NCBI GenBank assembly: GCA_024742395.1
Contig: JANSYO010000002.1
Location: forward strand, 1 to 64,000
From: Cytophagales bacterium
GTDB lineage: Bacteria > Bacteroidota > Bacteroidia > Cytophagales > Spirosomataceae
Direction of reading: 5' to 3'
Length of the DNA stretch: 64,000 nt
Shown: piece by piece, positions 19,897 to 28,251 of the stretch
How the letters are laid out: the number at the start of each line of letters is the position of its first letter
Position numbering within the stretch: position 1 is the stretch's first letter
Program-made: the position numbers and the translations under genes
Notes under the pieces: generated by a model
What the model was told of the DNA's origin: nothing
Seen by the model: only the letters and a program-made list of their open reading frames with translations
Database searches by the model: none

Positions 19897-20611
19897 ATAA
19901 TTTCATTTCAAACAAGTCAAGAAGCTTCTCTTTAAGTACCTCCGAAACTTCATCGATTGATATTTCTTTATTAAGTTCTGCCTGCATAGAAGTTACGGGC
20001 TTATCCTCGATACCGCAAGCGATAATATTGCTAAAATAATTTAAATCCGCATTGACATTAAGGGCCAGTCCATGCATAGTCACCCATCGACTTGCCTTCA
20101 CCCCCATTGCACAAATTTTCCTCTCCAATTTCCCAGTTTGGTTATTTTCTGGAAGCCAAACTCCTGTGAAACCATCAACCCTGCCAGCTACAATCCCAAA
20201 TTCTGCCAAGGTTTGAATTACCGCTTCTTCCAGAAATCTCATATACTTATGAATATCGGTAAAAAAGTTTTCTAGATCCAAAATAGGATACACCACTAAC
20301 TGACCCGGGCCGTGATAGGTAATATCTCCACCTCTGTTAATTTTATAAAACTTGGCTTCTTTTTCTTTCAGGCCTTCCTCATCTAAAAGAAGATTGTCTA
20401 TTTTCCCACTCTTCCCAAGAGTATATACATGTGGATGTTGACAAAAAAGAAGGTGATTAGGTGTTGCTACCGGTTTGTCTAAGTTTCTATTTCCAAGTTT
20501 TATTTTTACAGTTTCTGCAAAAACTTTTTCCTGGTAATCCCAGGCTTCCTGATAATCTATCAATCCCAGATTTTCAATATTGACTGTTCTATTTTGCATT
20601 TTGATTATCAC
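19889..20611 (-). CDS. lipB: Octanoyl-[ACP]:protein N-octanoyltransferase
   Basis: Moves octanoyl from acyl carrier protein to lipoyl domains, first step of endogenous lipoate synthesis. The 240-aa protein shows HVYTLGKSG, RGGDITYHGPGQLVVYP, the acyl-lysine site AMGVKASRWVTMHG (Lys172) and the thioester Cys199 in IIACGIEDKP. Length is within the family range. A second Met at residue 5 is an alternative start. lipA is not in the window. First gene of a three-gene overlapping operon. Confidence 0.96.
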   Translation of the reverse strand: MIIKMQNRTVNIENLGLIDYQEAWDYQEKVFAETVKIKLGNRNLDKPVATPNHLLFCQHPHVYTLGKSGKIDNLLLDEEGLKEKEAKFYKINRGGDITYHGPGQLVVYPILDLENFFTDIHKYMRFLEEAVIQTLAEFGIVAGRVDGFTGVWLPENNQTGKLERKICAMGVKASRWVTMHGLALNVNADLNYFSNIIACGIEDKPVTSMQAELNKEISIDEVSEVLKEKLLDLFEMKLYE

Positions 20612-20711
20612 GTCACCCTAAATGAAAACGTTGCTATTTTGACAACAAAACAAGTGTAAAATTAATTTATTCATTGTGAAAGTAATCTGAGACCTTACTT
20701 TTATTCACGAA

Positions 20712-21059
20712 ATGAAAAATAAAAGGAAAGTTGGCGAAAAGGGTGAACAATGGGCTGTGAACCATCTTGTAGCCAAGGGATACGAAATAGTACATCGCAA
20801 CTATCAGGCGAGTCGATACGAAATTGACATAATTGCACGTGATGGAGATTGGTTAGTTTTTGTTGAAGTAAAACTAAGGGGAGATCAGGAACATGGATTG
20901 CCTGAAGATAATGCCGGAAAGTCGAAACAAAACTTTCTTATTAAAGGGGCAGACATATATCTTAACCAGCACGATTGGCAGGGAAAAGTTCGCTTTGACC
21001 TTATTGCTATAACCGTTAAGCCTTTTGAAATAGTCCATTTTGAAGACGCTTTTTACTAA
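20712..21059 (+). CDS. YraN/UPF0102 family endonuclease-like protein
   Basis: A 115-aa protein with the UPF0102 pattern: GEKGEQWAVNHLVAKGYEIV, the catalytic-like YEIDIIARDGDWLVFVEVKLR (D...ExK of PD-(D/E)xK nucleases), and a C-terminal KVRFDLIAI strand. The cellular role of YraN proteins is not settled; a resolvase-like or DNA-repair nuclease role is inferred from the fold. It is divergent from lipB across a 100-bp gap. Confidence 0.88.
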   Translation: MKNKRKVGEKGEQWAVNHLVAKGYEIVHRNYQASRYEIDIIARDGDWLVFVEVKLRGDQEHGLPEDNAGKSKQNFLIKGADIYLNQHDWQGKVRFDLIAITVKPFEIVHFEDAFY

Positions 21060-21144
21060 TTAAGAAGTAACGACCATATTTTTTTAATCATTAACACTAA
21101 AACCTACATACATTCGTAAGCTATAATACTTATAAACCAATCCA

Positions 21145-21909
21145 ATGAAAAAACTAGTTGCTCTCCTTACTTTGACATTCGCATTGAGTTCATGCTCAGA
21201 TAATTCAGAATCAGCGTCTGAAAAGCCCGCTGCACTTAAACCTATTCACACATTGATTTTTATGGACAAAACAAGCAGTGTGGATGTGACCGATCCCTTC
21301 GTGGCTCAAAAATATCAGAGCCTATTAAAAGAAATTATAGATCAGAATATACGTCAGTCAGGTGATAGATTAGACATCTATTTCGTTCATGAGAATACTG
21401 CCAAAGGTAAAAGCCTCAGCTTGATTTCGAGAACAGAAAAAGACAACCTGGAAGGTATGAATGCCACTGACCTTGAAGCCGCTCAGACGAATTACGAGTT
21501 TTCTTTGAAAAAGGAACAAGGCATTTTTTTAAGACAATCAATAGCCAGGTTACAACAAAAAAACAATGGAGGCTCAAATAAGGAAACGAATCTTTCTGCC
21601 GCAATCCCAATAATAAGCGATGCTGCCGAAAATCAAAGCGAAATTAAAGCCTATTTTCTAAGTGATATGGTAGAGAGCCTTAATAAGGGAAGAGATTTTC
21701 ACAAATCTTCTCCAAGTTCATCCAGTATTTCTGAATCATGGGCAAATGAAGATCTTTCGAAATTTTCAGATTCAAACCTCACAGGAACTGAAGTATTACT
21801 TGCCTTGCCTTTTGAGCCAACCTCTTCATCAAAAGTAAACAACCCATATGTTACCGAATATTGGAGAATTTTACTGGAAGGGCTTGGTGCTTCTGTTCAA
21901 GAAATTTGA
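21145..21909 (+). CDS. VWA-like lipoprotein of unknown function
   Basis: A 254-aa predicted lipoprotein: MKKLVALLTLTFALSSC is the signal peptide with the lipidated Cys at residue 17. The mature part begins with a von Willebrand A-like strand and metal-site-like motif (LIFMDKTSSVDVTDP), later KAYFLSDMVESLN, the usual position of the second VWA Asp-containing strand, plus a Ser-rich loop. No other domain is seen. Possibly a surface metal-dependent binding protein; function unknown. Its neighbour mraY has its own promoter. Confidence 0.6.
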   Translation: MKKLVALLTLTFALSSCSDNSESASEKPAALKPIHTLIFMDKTSSVDVTDPFVAQKYQSLLKEIIDQNIRQSGDRLDIYFVHENTAKGKSLSLISRTEKDNLEGMNATDLEAAQTNYEFSLKKEQGIFLRQSIARLQQKNNGGSNKETNLSAAIPIISDAAENQSEIKAYFLSDMVESLNKGRDFHKSSPSSSSISESWANEDLSKFSDSNLTGTEVLLALPFEPTSSSKVNNPYVTEYWRILLEGLGASVQEI

Positions 21910-21962
21910 ATAGACCAAGCTGTTTCAAAATAAATGTCGCTTTGAATTGATTTCAACTACAT

Positions 21963-21996
21963 TTTGATCGATCAGCACAAAGATTGTCTATATTTG
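21963..21996 (+). promoter_or_regulatory. Promoter of mraY
   Basis: TTTG (21963-21966), 22-bp spacer, TATATTTG (21989-21996), with the ATG 18 bp further on. Supports independent transcription of this isolated gene. Confidence 0.65.
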
Positions 21997-22014
21997 AGCA
22001 TCCCTTTTTAACTT

Positions 22015-23211
22015 ATGCTTTACTACCTCTTCAATTATTTAGACCAGGTATTTGATTTTCCAGGTGCCGGTGTTTTTCGTTATATATCCTTTCGTGCTTT
22101 TGCAGCCACGATAGTCTCTCTTTTAATTGCGGCCATTTTTGGTAAAAGGATCATAGATATTTTGAGAGGCTTACAGATTGGCGAAAGCATCAGAGATCTT
22201 GGCCTGAAAGGTCAGTTAGAAAAAAAGGGTACCCCTACTATGGGAGGTTTCATTATTCTTGCCTCGCTACTTGTACCTGTTTTACTTTTCGCCAGACTCG
22301 ATAATGTATATATAGTTTTATTAATCATTACAACAATATGGACCTGCATGATTGGGTTTGCAGATGATTATATAAAGGTTTTCAAAAAAGATAAAGAAGG
22401 ACTTAAAGGCCGCTTTAAAGTAATAGGTCAGGTAGGATTAGGGTTGATTGTTGGCCTTACGCTTTATTATAATGATGCGGTTGTAGTTAGAGAATACGTA
22501 GGAGCAGCCGGAGAGTACCTGGATATTGCCAAACTCACCACTACAGTTCCTTTTATGAAAGGAAATGAAATTAATTACGGAGCCTTAGGAGAAATAATGC
22601 CCTCCTGGCTGCAGTGGCTTCCATACGTTTTTGTCTGTACTTTCATTATTACTGCCGTCTCAAATGGTGCTAACATAACAGACGGCATTGACGGTTTAGC
22701 CGCCGGCACTTCGGCCATCATCATTTTGACTTTGGCTATTTTTGCTTACCTCTCTGGTAACAAAATTTTTGCTGAGTACTTAAATATTATGCTCATCCCT
22801 AATTCAGGCGAAATTGTAATTTTTTGTGCCGCCTTTTTGGGTGCCTGCATTGGCTTTTTGTGGTATAATGCCTATCCGGCACAAGTTTTCATGGGAGATA
22901 CCGGAAGCCTAATGCTTGGCGGGGTAATCGCTACCCTTTCTCTTGCTCTGAGAAAAGAACTGCTTATTCCCTTATTATGCGGCATCTTTTTGATCGAAAA
23001 CCTTTCAGTAATGCTTCAGGTAGCGTATTTTAAATATCAAAAGAGAAAGCATGGCATAGAATACGCACGTGCTAATCGCCTGTTTCTAATGTCACCACTG
23101 CATCATCATTATCAGAAAAAAGGTTACCACGAGGCCAAAATTGTTGCAAGATTTTGGATTGTTGGGATTATTCTGGCAGTTCTTTGCCTGGTAACTTTGA
23201 AGCTGAGATAA
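22015..23211 (+). CDS. mraY: Phospho-N-acetylmuramoyl-pentapeptide transferase
   Basis: Integral membrane enzyme (398 aa, about ten TM helices) that transfers phospho-MurNAc-pentapeptide to undecaprenyl phosphate, making lipid I. Full motif set: [17 protein letters not shown] (catalytic Asp pair), [23 protein letters not shown] and [12 protein letters not shown] (the HHH motif that separates MraY from other PNPT family enzymes). It is not in a dcw cluster: the neighbours are a lipoprotein gene and the rplM operon, and it has a private promoter. Whether another copy exists elsewhere cannot be told from here. Confidence 0.95.
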   Translation: MLYYLFNYLDQVFDFPGAGVFRYISFRAFAATIVSLLIAAIFGKRIIDILRGLQIGESIRDLGLKGQLEKKGTPTMGGFIILASLLVPVLLFARLDNVYIVLLIITTIWTCMIGFADDYIKVFKKDKEGLKGRFKVIGQVGLGLIVGLTLYYNDAVVVREYVGAAGEYLDIAKLTTTVPFMKGNEINYGALGEIMPSWLQWLPYVFVCTFIITAVSNGANITDGIDGLAAGTSAIIILTLAIFAYLSGNKIFAEYLNIMLIPNSGEIVIFCAAFLGACIGFLWYNAYPAQVFMGDTGSLMLGGVIATLSLALRKELLIPLLCGIFLIENLSVMLQVAYFKYQKRKHGIEYARANRLFLMSPLHHHYQKKGYHEAKIVARFWIVGIILAVLCLVTLKLR

Positions 23212-23295
23212 GTTTATACGGACGACCTTTAGAGATTGCCGTCCTTACTAATTGATGTTCAAAACATTCCCTACTATTTAATTTTCTATTCCTTA

Positions 23296-23326
23296 TTGTA
23301 TTTCACAAAGCATATTTCTATCTTTG
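23296..23326 (+). promoter_or_regulatory. Promoter of rplM-rpsI operon
   Basis: TTG (23296-23298), 20-bp spacer, TATCTTTG (23319-23326): exact -7 consensus. The predicted start site near 23333 leaves a leader of about 200 bases before rplM. Confidence 0.75.
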
Positions 23327-23332
23327 CAGCCC

Positions 23333-23534
23333 CAAATACCGCCCTCTGGAAGCTGCCCGTGCTTCGAGGGACATGCCAAGTTGGAGAAAATGATAATTCC
23401 GAATCGTTTTTTGTGTTGGTTTTCAACACCTTACAACTTTTAAATTAGTTGGTATTTTTTGAGACCGAATTTGGGATAGGCTCAGAGAAGAAACAACGAA
23501 TGTTTTTATTACAAAACGTTAAAACGTATTAAAA
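23333..23534 (+). ncRNA. Structured 5' leader of rplM (candidate r-protein autoregulatory element)
   Basis: This stretch (part of a 323-bp gap after mraY) has no credible gene. It holds a strong hairpin: CCCTC (23342-23346), 2-base bulge TG, GAAGC, 7-base loop, GCTTC, GAGGG (23366-23370), giving ten base pairs. A second hairpin GTGTTG/CAACAC (23413-23418, 23424-23429) has a 5-base loop. A perfect promoter just upstream makes it a long transcribed leader. Regulation by L13 or another operon product is inference. Confidence 0.5.
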
Positions 23535-23978
23535 GTGGATACATTAAGTTACAAGACCATTTCCGCAAACAAGGGAACGGTCAACAAAGAATGGGTGGTA
23601 GTAGATGCCAAAGACAAAGTATTAGGACGTCTTTGTAGCCAGATCGCTAGCATTTTAAAAGGTAAGAACAAAACTAATTATACTCCAAACGTAGATTGTG
23701 GTGACAACGTCATTGTAATTAACGCTGAGAAAATTAAGCTTACCGGAAAGAAAATGACAGACAAGCAATATGTTCGTCACACGGGTCACCCAGGTGGTCA
23801 GCGTTTCGCTACACCGCGTGAATTGATGGAGAAAGACGGTAGAAGAGTGGTAGAATATGCTGTAAAGGGCATGCTTCCTAAGACTCGTCTTGGTCGTAAG
23901 CAATTTACCAATCTATTTGTTTATGTAGGTTCAGAGCATCCTCATGAAGCTCAGCAACCAAAGTCAATCGAAATCTAA
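23535..23978 (+). CDS. rplM: 50S ribosomal protein L13
   Basis: Large-subunit protein needed early in 50S assembly (147 aa). Seen: VDAKDKVLGRLCSQIASILKGKNK, the L13 core with INAEKIKLTGKKMTDK, HTGHPGGQR and MLPKTRLGRKQF. Starts at a GTG codon; no ATG is available in the first part of the frame. rpsI follows after 24 bp, the near-universal L13-S9 pairing. Confidence 0.98.
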   Translation: MDTLSYKTISANKGTVNKEWVVVDAKDKVLGRLCSQIASILKGKNKTNYTPNVDCGDNVIVINAEKIKLTGKKMTDKQYVRHTGHPGGQRFATPRELMEKDGRRVVEYAVKGMLPKTRLGRKQFTNLFVYVGSEHPHEAQQPKSIEI

Positions 23979-24002
23979 TTCTGAATTAAAATTTTAAATT
24001 AT

Positions 24003-24389
24003 ATGCAAGTTATCAATACCGTAGGTAGAAGAAAAACAGCCGTAGCCCGTATCTATATGAAGCAGGGTAAAGGTGATATTACCGTGAATGGTCAGGAACT
24101 GCAAAAATATTTCCCTACTGAAGTTCTTCAAATTATTCTTAATCAGCCTTTTCATCTTGTAGAGCAAGGTGGACAGTTTGATGTGAAGGTTAATGTGAAG
24201 GGTGGTGGAATTGCAGGACAAGCTGAAGCTGTTCGTTTAGCAATTTCCCGTGCTTTAGTAGAAGTAGATGCAGAGCACAGACCTCCACTTAAGAAGGAAG
24301 GTTTCCTTACTCGTGACTCTCGTATGGTAGAACGTAAGAAGTACGGTCGTAGAAAAGCCCGTAGAAGATTCCAGTTCTCAAAACGTTAA
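24003..24389 (+). CDS. rpsI: 30S ribosomal protein S9
   Basis: Small-subunit protein (128 aa) whose C-terminal tail reaches the P-site tRNA. The frame has [23 protein letters not shown], the [20 protein letters not shown] core, and the basic end [20 protein letters not shown] with the universally conserved terminal Lys-Arg. Follows rplM in one operon; a 135-bp structured spacer precedes rpsB. Confidence 0.98.
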   Translation: MQVINTVGRRKTAVARIYMKQGKGDITVNGQELQKYFPTEVLQIILNQPFHLVEQGGQFDVKVNVKGGGIAGQAEAVRLAISRALVEVDAEHRPPLKKEGFLTRDSRMVERKKYGRRKARRRFQFSKR

Positions 24390-24524
24390 TCAAACCAAGA
24401 CTTGGGATTCTGTTTTACAAACCCTATGGTTGGTATCTGAATCCCGATTCTTTCATAAAAAATTGTCCAGTCAGCACTTATCGTGTCCGATGTGTTGGGC
24501 TGCTAATCCTTTAAAAAAATAGAA
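24390..24524 (+). ncRNA. Structured leader of rpsB
   Basis: Non-coding spacer with a 7-bp perfect stem GGGATTC (24404-24410) / GAATCCC (24439-24445) enclosing a small hairpin AACC/GGTT (loop CTAT, 24424-24427). Further right, CAGC (24472-24475) can pair with GCTG (24499-24502). There is no T-run after the stem, so it is not a terminator. An autoregulatory leader for S2/EF-Ts is inferred by analogy with the proteobacterial rpsB leader; homology is not claimed. Confidence 0.45.
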
Positions 24525-25478
24525 ATGGCACAGATTGAATACAAAGATTTATTAGATGCAGGTGTACACTTTGGTCACCTTACCCGTAAGTGGGATCCAC
24601 GTATGGCTTCTTACATTTTCATGGAGAAGAACGGGATTCATATCATTGACCTTAATAAAACACTTGCCTCTTTAGAGCAAGCTCAAGGTTTCATTAAAAG
24701 CATTGTACGTTCTGGAAAGAAGGTAATGTTTGTGGCTACTAAAAAGCAGGCACAAGAAATTGTTTCTGAAGAAGCAAAGAGATTAAAGATGCCTTTCGTA
24801 ACAGAAAGATGGCTAGGTGGAATGTTGACTAACTTCTCTACTATCCGTAAATCTTTAAAGAAGCTACAGAATATTGAGCGAATGCTAGCTGACGAACAAA
24901 CTGCCAGCAATATGGCAAAGCGTGAGCGTTTAATGCTGGATAGAGACCGTATCAAATTAACCAGACTACTAGGTGGTGTGGCCGATATGTCAAGAATTCC
25001 TGCCGCTCTTTTTGTAGTAGATATTAAGCGTGAGCATTTGGCTATTTCTGAAGCTAAAAGACTTGGTATTCCAGTTGTAGCAATGGTAGATACAAACTCT
25101 AACCCAGAGCAAGTTGATATCGCAATTCCTGCAAATGATGATGCTTACAAGTCTGTTTCTTTAATAACTCTTGCTATTGGTAAGGCTATTGAAGAAGGTA
25201 TTCTTGAAAGAAAGCAAGACAAAGAGGCTGAAGCACTTAAAGAAGCTGAAGAAGCGAAAAAAGCAGCTGATATGAAAGCAGAAGCCGCTGCTCAAAAAGA
25301 AGCTGCAAAAGCTGAAGCTGCGAAGCCAGAAGCTGTAGCGGAAACACCTGCTACTGAAGCCGCTTCTGCAGAAGAAGAGGCTCCTAAAGTTAAGCGAGCT
25401 AGAAAAACAACTCCTGCTTCAGAAAAGGTAGAAGTAGAAGCTCCTTCAGCTGATAAAGCTGGCGAAAAAGAAGCTTAA
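24525..25478 (+). CDS. rpsB: 30S ribosomal protein S2 with long acidic/Ala-rich C-terminal extension
   Basis: S2 (317 aa). Residues 1 to about 228 are the standard protein: LLDAGVHFGHLTRKWDPRM, IIDLNKTLASLEQA, ERWLGGMLTNFSTIRKS, DIKREHLAISEAKRLGIPVVA and DTNSNPEQVDIAIPANDDA. The final roughly 90 residues are low-complexity Lys/Ala/Glu, predicted first helical and then disordered (KEAEALKEAEEAKKAADM, later ATEAASAEEEAPKVKRARK). Most bacterial S2 proteins are about 240-260 aa. EF-Ts follows after 87 bp, the classical rpsB-tsf order. Confidence 0.97.
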   Translation: MAQIEYKDLLDAGVHFGHLTRKWDPRMASYIFMEKNGIHIIDLNKTLASLEQAQGFIKSIVRSGKKVMFVATKKQAQEIVSEEAKRLKMPFVTERWLGGMLTNFSTIRKSLKKLQNIERMLADEQTASNMAKRERLMLDRDRIKLTRLLGGVADMSRIPAALFVVDIKREHLAISEAKRLGIPVVAMVDTNSNPEQVDIAIPANDDAYKSVSLITLAIGKAIEEGILERKQDKEAEALKEAEEAKKAADMKAEAAAQKEAAKAEAAKPEAVAETPATEAASAEEEAPKVKRARKTTPASEKVEVEAPSADKAGEKEA

Positions 25479-25504
25479 TAATATAATGAACTAAGTTTTT
25501 TGAT

Positions 25505-25536
25505 TAGCCCGAAGGAAAACCTAAACTTTCGGGCTA
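25505..25536 (+). terminator. Hairpin between rpsB and tsf (weak terminator or attenuator)
   Basis: 9-bp inverted repeat TAGCCCGAA (25505-25513) / TTCGGGCTA (25528-25536) with a 14-base loop, then ATCATATTTTT. The T-run is displaced, so partial termination or mRNA-end protection is more likely than full termination. Confidence 0.5.
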
Positions 25537-25565
25537 TCATATTTTTAAACTAAAAATTTATAAAA

Positions 25566-26399
25566 ATGAAAATAACAGCTGCAGACGTAAACAAACTTCG
25601 TCAAGCTACCGGTGCAGGTATGATGGACTGTAAAAAGGCATTAACTGAAGCCGAAGGTGATTTTGAAAAAGCAGTAGAAATTCTTCGTAAAGCAGGTCAA
25701 AAAGTAGCTGCAAAAAGAGCAGACAACGAAACCTCTGAAGGAGTAATATTAGTAGATGTAAGTGATAGCGGTAAAAGTGCTAAAGTATTGGCATTTGCTT
25801 GTGAAACTGAGCCAGTATCTAAAGTAGAAGACTTCTCTACATTAGCCAATTCAATCTTACAAGCTGGTGTTAAGCATCATGCTAAAGATTCTGAAACTCT
25901 ATTGTCTCTTGCTTTAGAAGATGGTAGAGTTGCTAGCGAAGCTATTACTGAATTAGTAGGTAAAATCGGAGAGAAGCTTGTAGTTGCTGATTACAAAAAC
26001 GTAGAAGGCGAGCAGGTAGTAGCGTATATTCACTCAAATAACAAAGCGGCAGCATTGGTATCTTTTGAAAACGTTCAAGGAGCAGACGTTGCTGAATTAG
26101 GAAGAGATGTCGCGATGCAAATCGTGGCAATGAAGCCTGTAGGTTTAGATAAAGAAGATGTTGATCCTGCAGTAGTTCAAAAAGAAATTGAGATTGGAAA
26201 AGATCAGGCTCGTCAGGAAGGAAAGCCTGAAGCTATGCTTGAGAAAATTGCAATGGGTAAGCTGAACAAGTTTTACAAAGAAAACACTTTGCTAAACCAA
26301 CAGTTTGTAAAAGATCCATCTCTTACAATCTCTCAACTACTTGATAAAACTCAAAAGGGGCTTAAGATATCTTCTTTCGTGCGTATTGCGATAGGATAA
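25566..26399 (+). CDS. tsf: Elongation factor Ts
   Basis: Guanine-nucleotide exchange factor for EF-Tu (277 aa). Signatures: VNKLRQATGAGMMDCKKALTEA (UBA-like N-terminus), FEKAVEILRKAGQKVAAKRA, the central LAFACETEPVSK domain, VAMQIVAMKPVGLDKEDVDP and KLNKFYKENTLLNQQFVKDP. Complete, followed by a strong terminator at 26424. Confidence 0.98.
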   Translation: MKITAADVNKLRQATGAGMMDCKKALTEAEGDFEKAVEILRKAGQKVAAKRADNETSEGVILVDVSDSGKSAKVLAFACETEPVSKVEDFSTLANSILQAGVKHHAKDSETLLSLALEDGRVASEAITELVGKIGEKLVVADYKNVEGEQVVAYIHSNNKAAALVSFENVQGADVAELGRDVAMQIVAMKPVGLDKEDVDPAVVQKEIEIGKDQARQEGKPEAMLEKIAMGKLNKFYKENTLLNQQFVKDPSLTISQLLDKTQKGLKISSFVRIAIG

Positions 26400-26423
26400 T
26401 ACAAACTGTATAAAGTTCTAAAA

Positions 26424-26454
26424 ACACCTAAGCTTTCACTTAGGTGTTTTTTTT
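26424..26454 (+). terminator. Terminator of tsf
   Basis: Perfect 9-bp stem ACACCTAAG/CTTAGGTGT, 6-base loop, then eight T. Confidence 0.92.
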
Positions 26455-26474
26455 GTCCGTAACCTTAATTTGTA

Positions 26475-26508
26475 AAAAAGGGTATTGAAATGACTCAATA
26501 CCCTTTTT
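26475..26508. terminator. Bidirectional terminator between tsf and htrA
   Basis: GGGTATTG (26480-26487) / CAATACCC (26496-26503) with flanking A5 and T5 that make it work in both directions between the convergent genes. Confidence 0.85.
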
Positions 26509-26535
26509 ATATATACTTTAATGAACTTCTTTCAT

Positions 26536-28077
26536 TTAGAGCGTTAAACCGTAGCAGAAATTTCTCGACATATTCTCATATACTCCACATATCAATACTC
26601 CGTCTTCCTTAGATTTTACAGCAGCAGCTATCGCTTCTTCAAAGTCTTCTTTGGAATCTACCCTTGTATTTCCAACTCTGGTAATAATAAACCCTTCTTT
26701 TATATCAGTATCACGTGCAAAAGAGCCTGATGAGAATATCTTTTCTACTCTCACACCGTTTCTAATACCTAATTGCTCTTTATCCTTTTTGTCTATATCA
26801 CTAATCTTAACTCCCAAATTAGAAACTACACTCTTTTCCTCTGTCTTTTTAAGGATAGAACTTCCACCTTCTCTATTTCTTAGAGTAACCGAATAGTCTT
26901 TTAATTTGCCATCACGGTTCACTGTAACCTCAATTTTCTCTCCAGGACGCTTTCTACCTATCATCTCACGGAACTTAGGCTCAGACTTAGTCTCTATTCC
27001 ATCAATCTTCACGATCACGTCTCCTGGCTTAATTCCAGCAGCATTAGCCGCTCCATCCTCTGTTGCATCCTGCACATAAATACCCTCAGTAACTTTTACA
27101 CTGAACTCTTTAGCATTTTTGTTATTCAACTGCACCGGAACTACTCCAAGATATCCCCTTTGAACATTACCAAATTTAATTAAGTCTGTTGTTACTTTTT
27201 TAACTATTCCAGAAGGTACAGCAAACGCATAACCGGCATATGCTCCGTTAGGCGATGCAATAGCCGTATTTATACCGATCAACTCACCTCTAAGATTAAC
27301 AAGGGCACCACCACTGTTTCCCGGGTTTACAGCAGCATCTGTTTGAATAAAAGATTCAATAGGTGTATCACCCTGCACTCCGCTACTTTGATAACGTTGC
27401 TGATAGCTTCTGGCCAATATACTGATATCTCTACCAATTGCACTAACTATACCGGCAGTTACTGTAGACTCTAAGTTAAAAGGGTTACCTACCGCAAGAA
27501 CCCACTCTCCTACTTTCACGTCGTCAGAATTTGCAAAAGTTAAATGAGGGAGATTCTTTTCTTTGATTTTAATTACGGCAATGTCTGTAGAAGGGTCCAC
27601 ACCTACCACTTCAGCGGTATAACTACGCTTATCATAGGTTACCACTTCCAAGGCATCTGCACCTTCTACTACATGATTATTTGTGGCAATATAACCGTCT
27701 GAAGATATAATTACTCCAGATCCGGACGATTGCTGCTCCTGATTCCTTGGAGCACCAAAAAAGTCGTCATCAAAACCAAAGAAGTCATCAAAAATGGATG
27801 GCATTCTTTGTTGCCTTACAGTCCTAATAGAAGTGGCCTTAATATGAACTACACCTGGTGCGGAGACCCCAGCTGCATAAGTAAAGTCACCAGGAGCAGA
27901 AGATGGCATTCCCGCAAAATTTATAAGCTTGTTTGCACTATCTGAACTGCCTGTAAAAGCAGATTCAGTCAAAACCACTGCCCGTTCTTCAAAACCCAAC
28001 ACTTTATAACCCACTATTGTGGCTATACTACTAAACACTGCAATTAGAGCAATTTTAATATTATTCTTCATTTTCAA
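26536..28077 (-). CDS. DegP/HtrA-family periplasmic serine protease with two PDZ domains
   Basis: A 513-aa exported protease/chaperone for misfolded envelope proteins. An N-terminal hydrophobic segment (residues 6-25) acts as signal or anchor. The trypsin-like domain has His135 (NNHVVEGA), Asp165 (DPSTDIAVI) and Ser255 (NPGNSGGAL). Two PDZ domains follow, with GYLGVVPVQL to about residue 395 and VSNLGVKISD to the end. The acidic Phe-rich loop around residues 95-107 (IFDDFFGFDDDFFG) is typical for the family. A 13-bp dyad lies in its 5' region. It is separate from hsp20, which has its own terminator. Confidence 0.93.
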   Translation of the reverse strand: MKMKNNIKIALIAVFSSIATIVGYKVLGFEERAVVLTESAFTGSSDSANKLINFAGMPSSAPGDFTYAAGVSAPGVVHIKATSIRTVRQQRMPSIFDDFFGFDDDFFGAPRNQEQQSSGSGVIISSDGYIATNNHVVEGADALEVVTYDKRSYTAEVVGVDPSTDIAVIKIKEKNLPHLTFANSDDVKVGEWVLAVGNPFNLESTVTAGIVSAIGRDISILARSYQQRYQSSGVQGDTPIESFIQTDAAVNPGNSGGALVNLRGELIGINTAIASPNGAYAGYAFAVPSGIVKKVTTDLIKFGNVQRGYLGVVPVQLNNKNAKEFSVKVTEGIYVQDATEDGAANAAGIKPGDVIVKIDGIETKSEPKFREMIGRKRPGEKIEVTVNRDGKLKDYSVTLRNREGGSSILKKTEEKSVVSNLGVKISDIDKKDKEQLGIRNGVRVEKIFSSGSFARDTDIKEGFIITRVGNTRVDSKEDFEEAIAAAVKSKEDGVLICGVYENMSRNFCYGLTL

Positions 28078-28098
28078 TAAGCTTAAGATTTAAGACTG

Positions 28099-28119
28099 TT
28101 GATCAGATCAACAAATTTA
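28099..28119 (-). promoter_or_regulatory. htrA promoter -7 box with adjacent palindrome
   Basis: TAAATTTG (minus strand 28119-28112) fits the -7 consensus. Directly downstream lies the perfect odd palindrome TTGATC-A-GATCAA (28099-28111), about where transcription should start, so it may be an operator. No -33 TTG at standard distance. Confidence 0.45.
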
Positions 28120-28204
28120 TTTTTTTGTACTTGATAAACGAACATCAGTCCACTAAAATTCGCAGCATCAATGTACACTTAACATTATTTAACACCTCAA
28201 TATT

Positions 28205-28232
28205 AAAAAAACAGCACCCAAAAGGGTGCTGT
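28205..28232 (-). terminator. Terminator of hsp20
   Basis: Perfect 9-bp stem ACAGCACCC/GGGTGCTGT with an AAAA loop, followed on the minus strand by six T. Confidence 0.9.
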
Positions 28233-28251
28233 CACTACTAATTCTAAAGAA

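Noticed and set aside
23236-23448. 70-codon open frame in the rplM leader
   Set aside because: Spans the promoter and the leader hairpins, no family resemblance; start would precede the transcription start.
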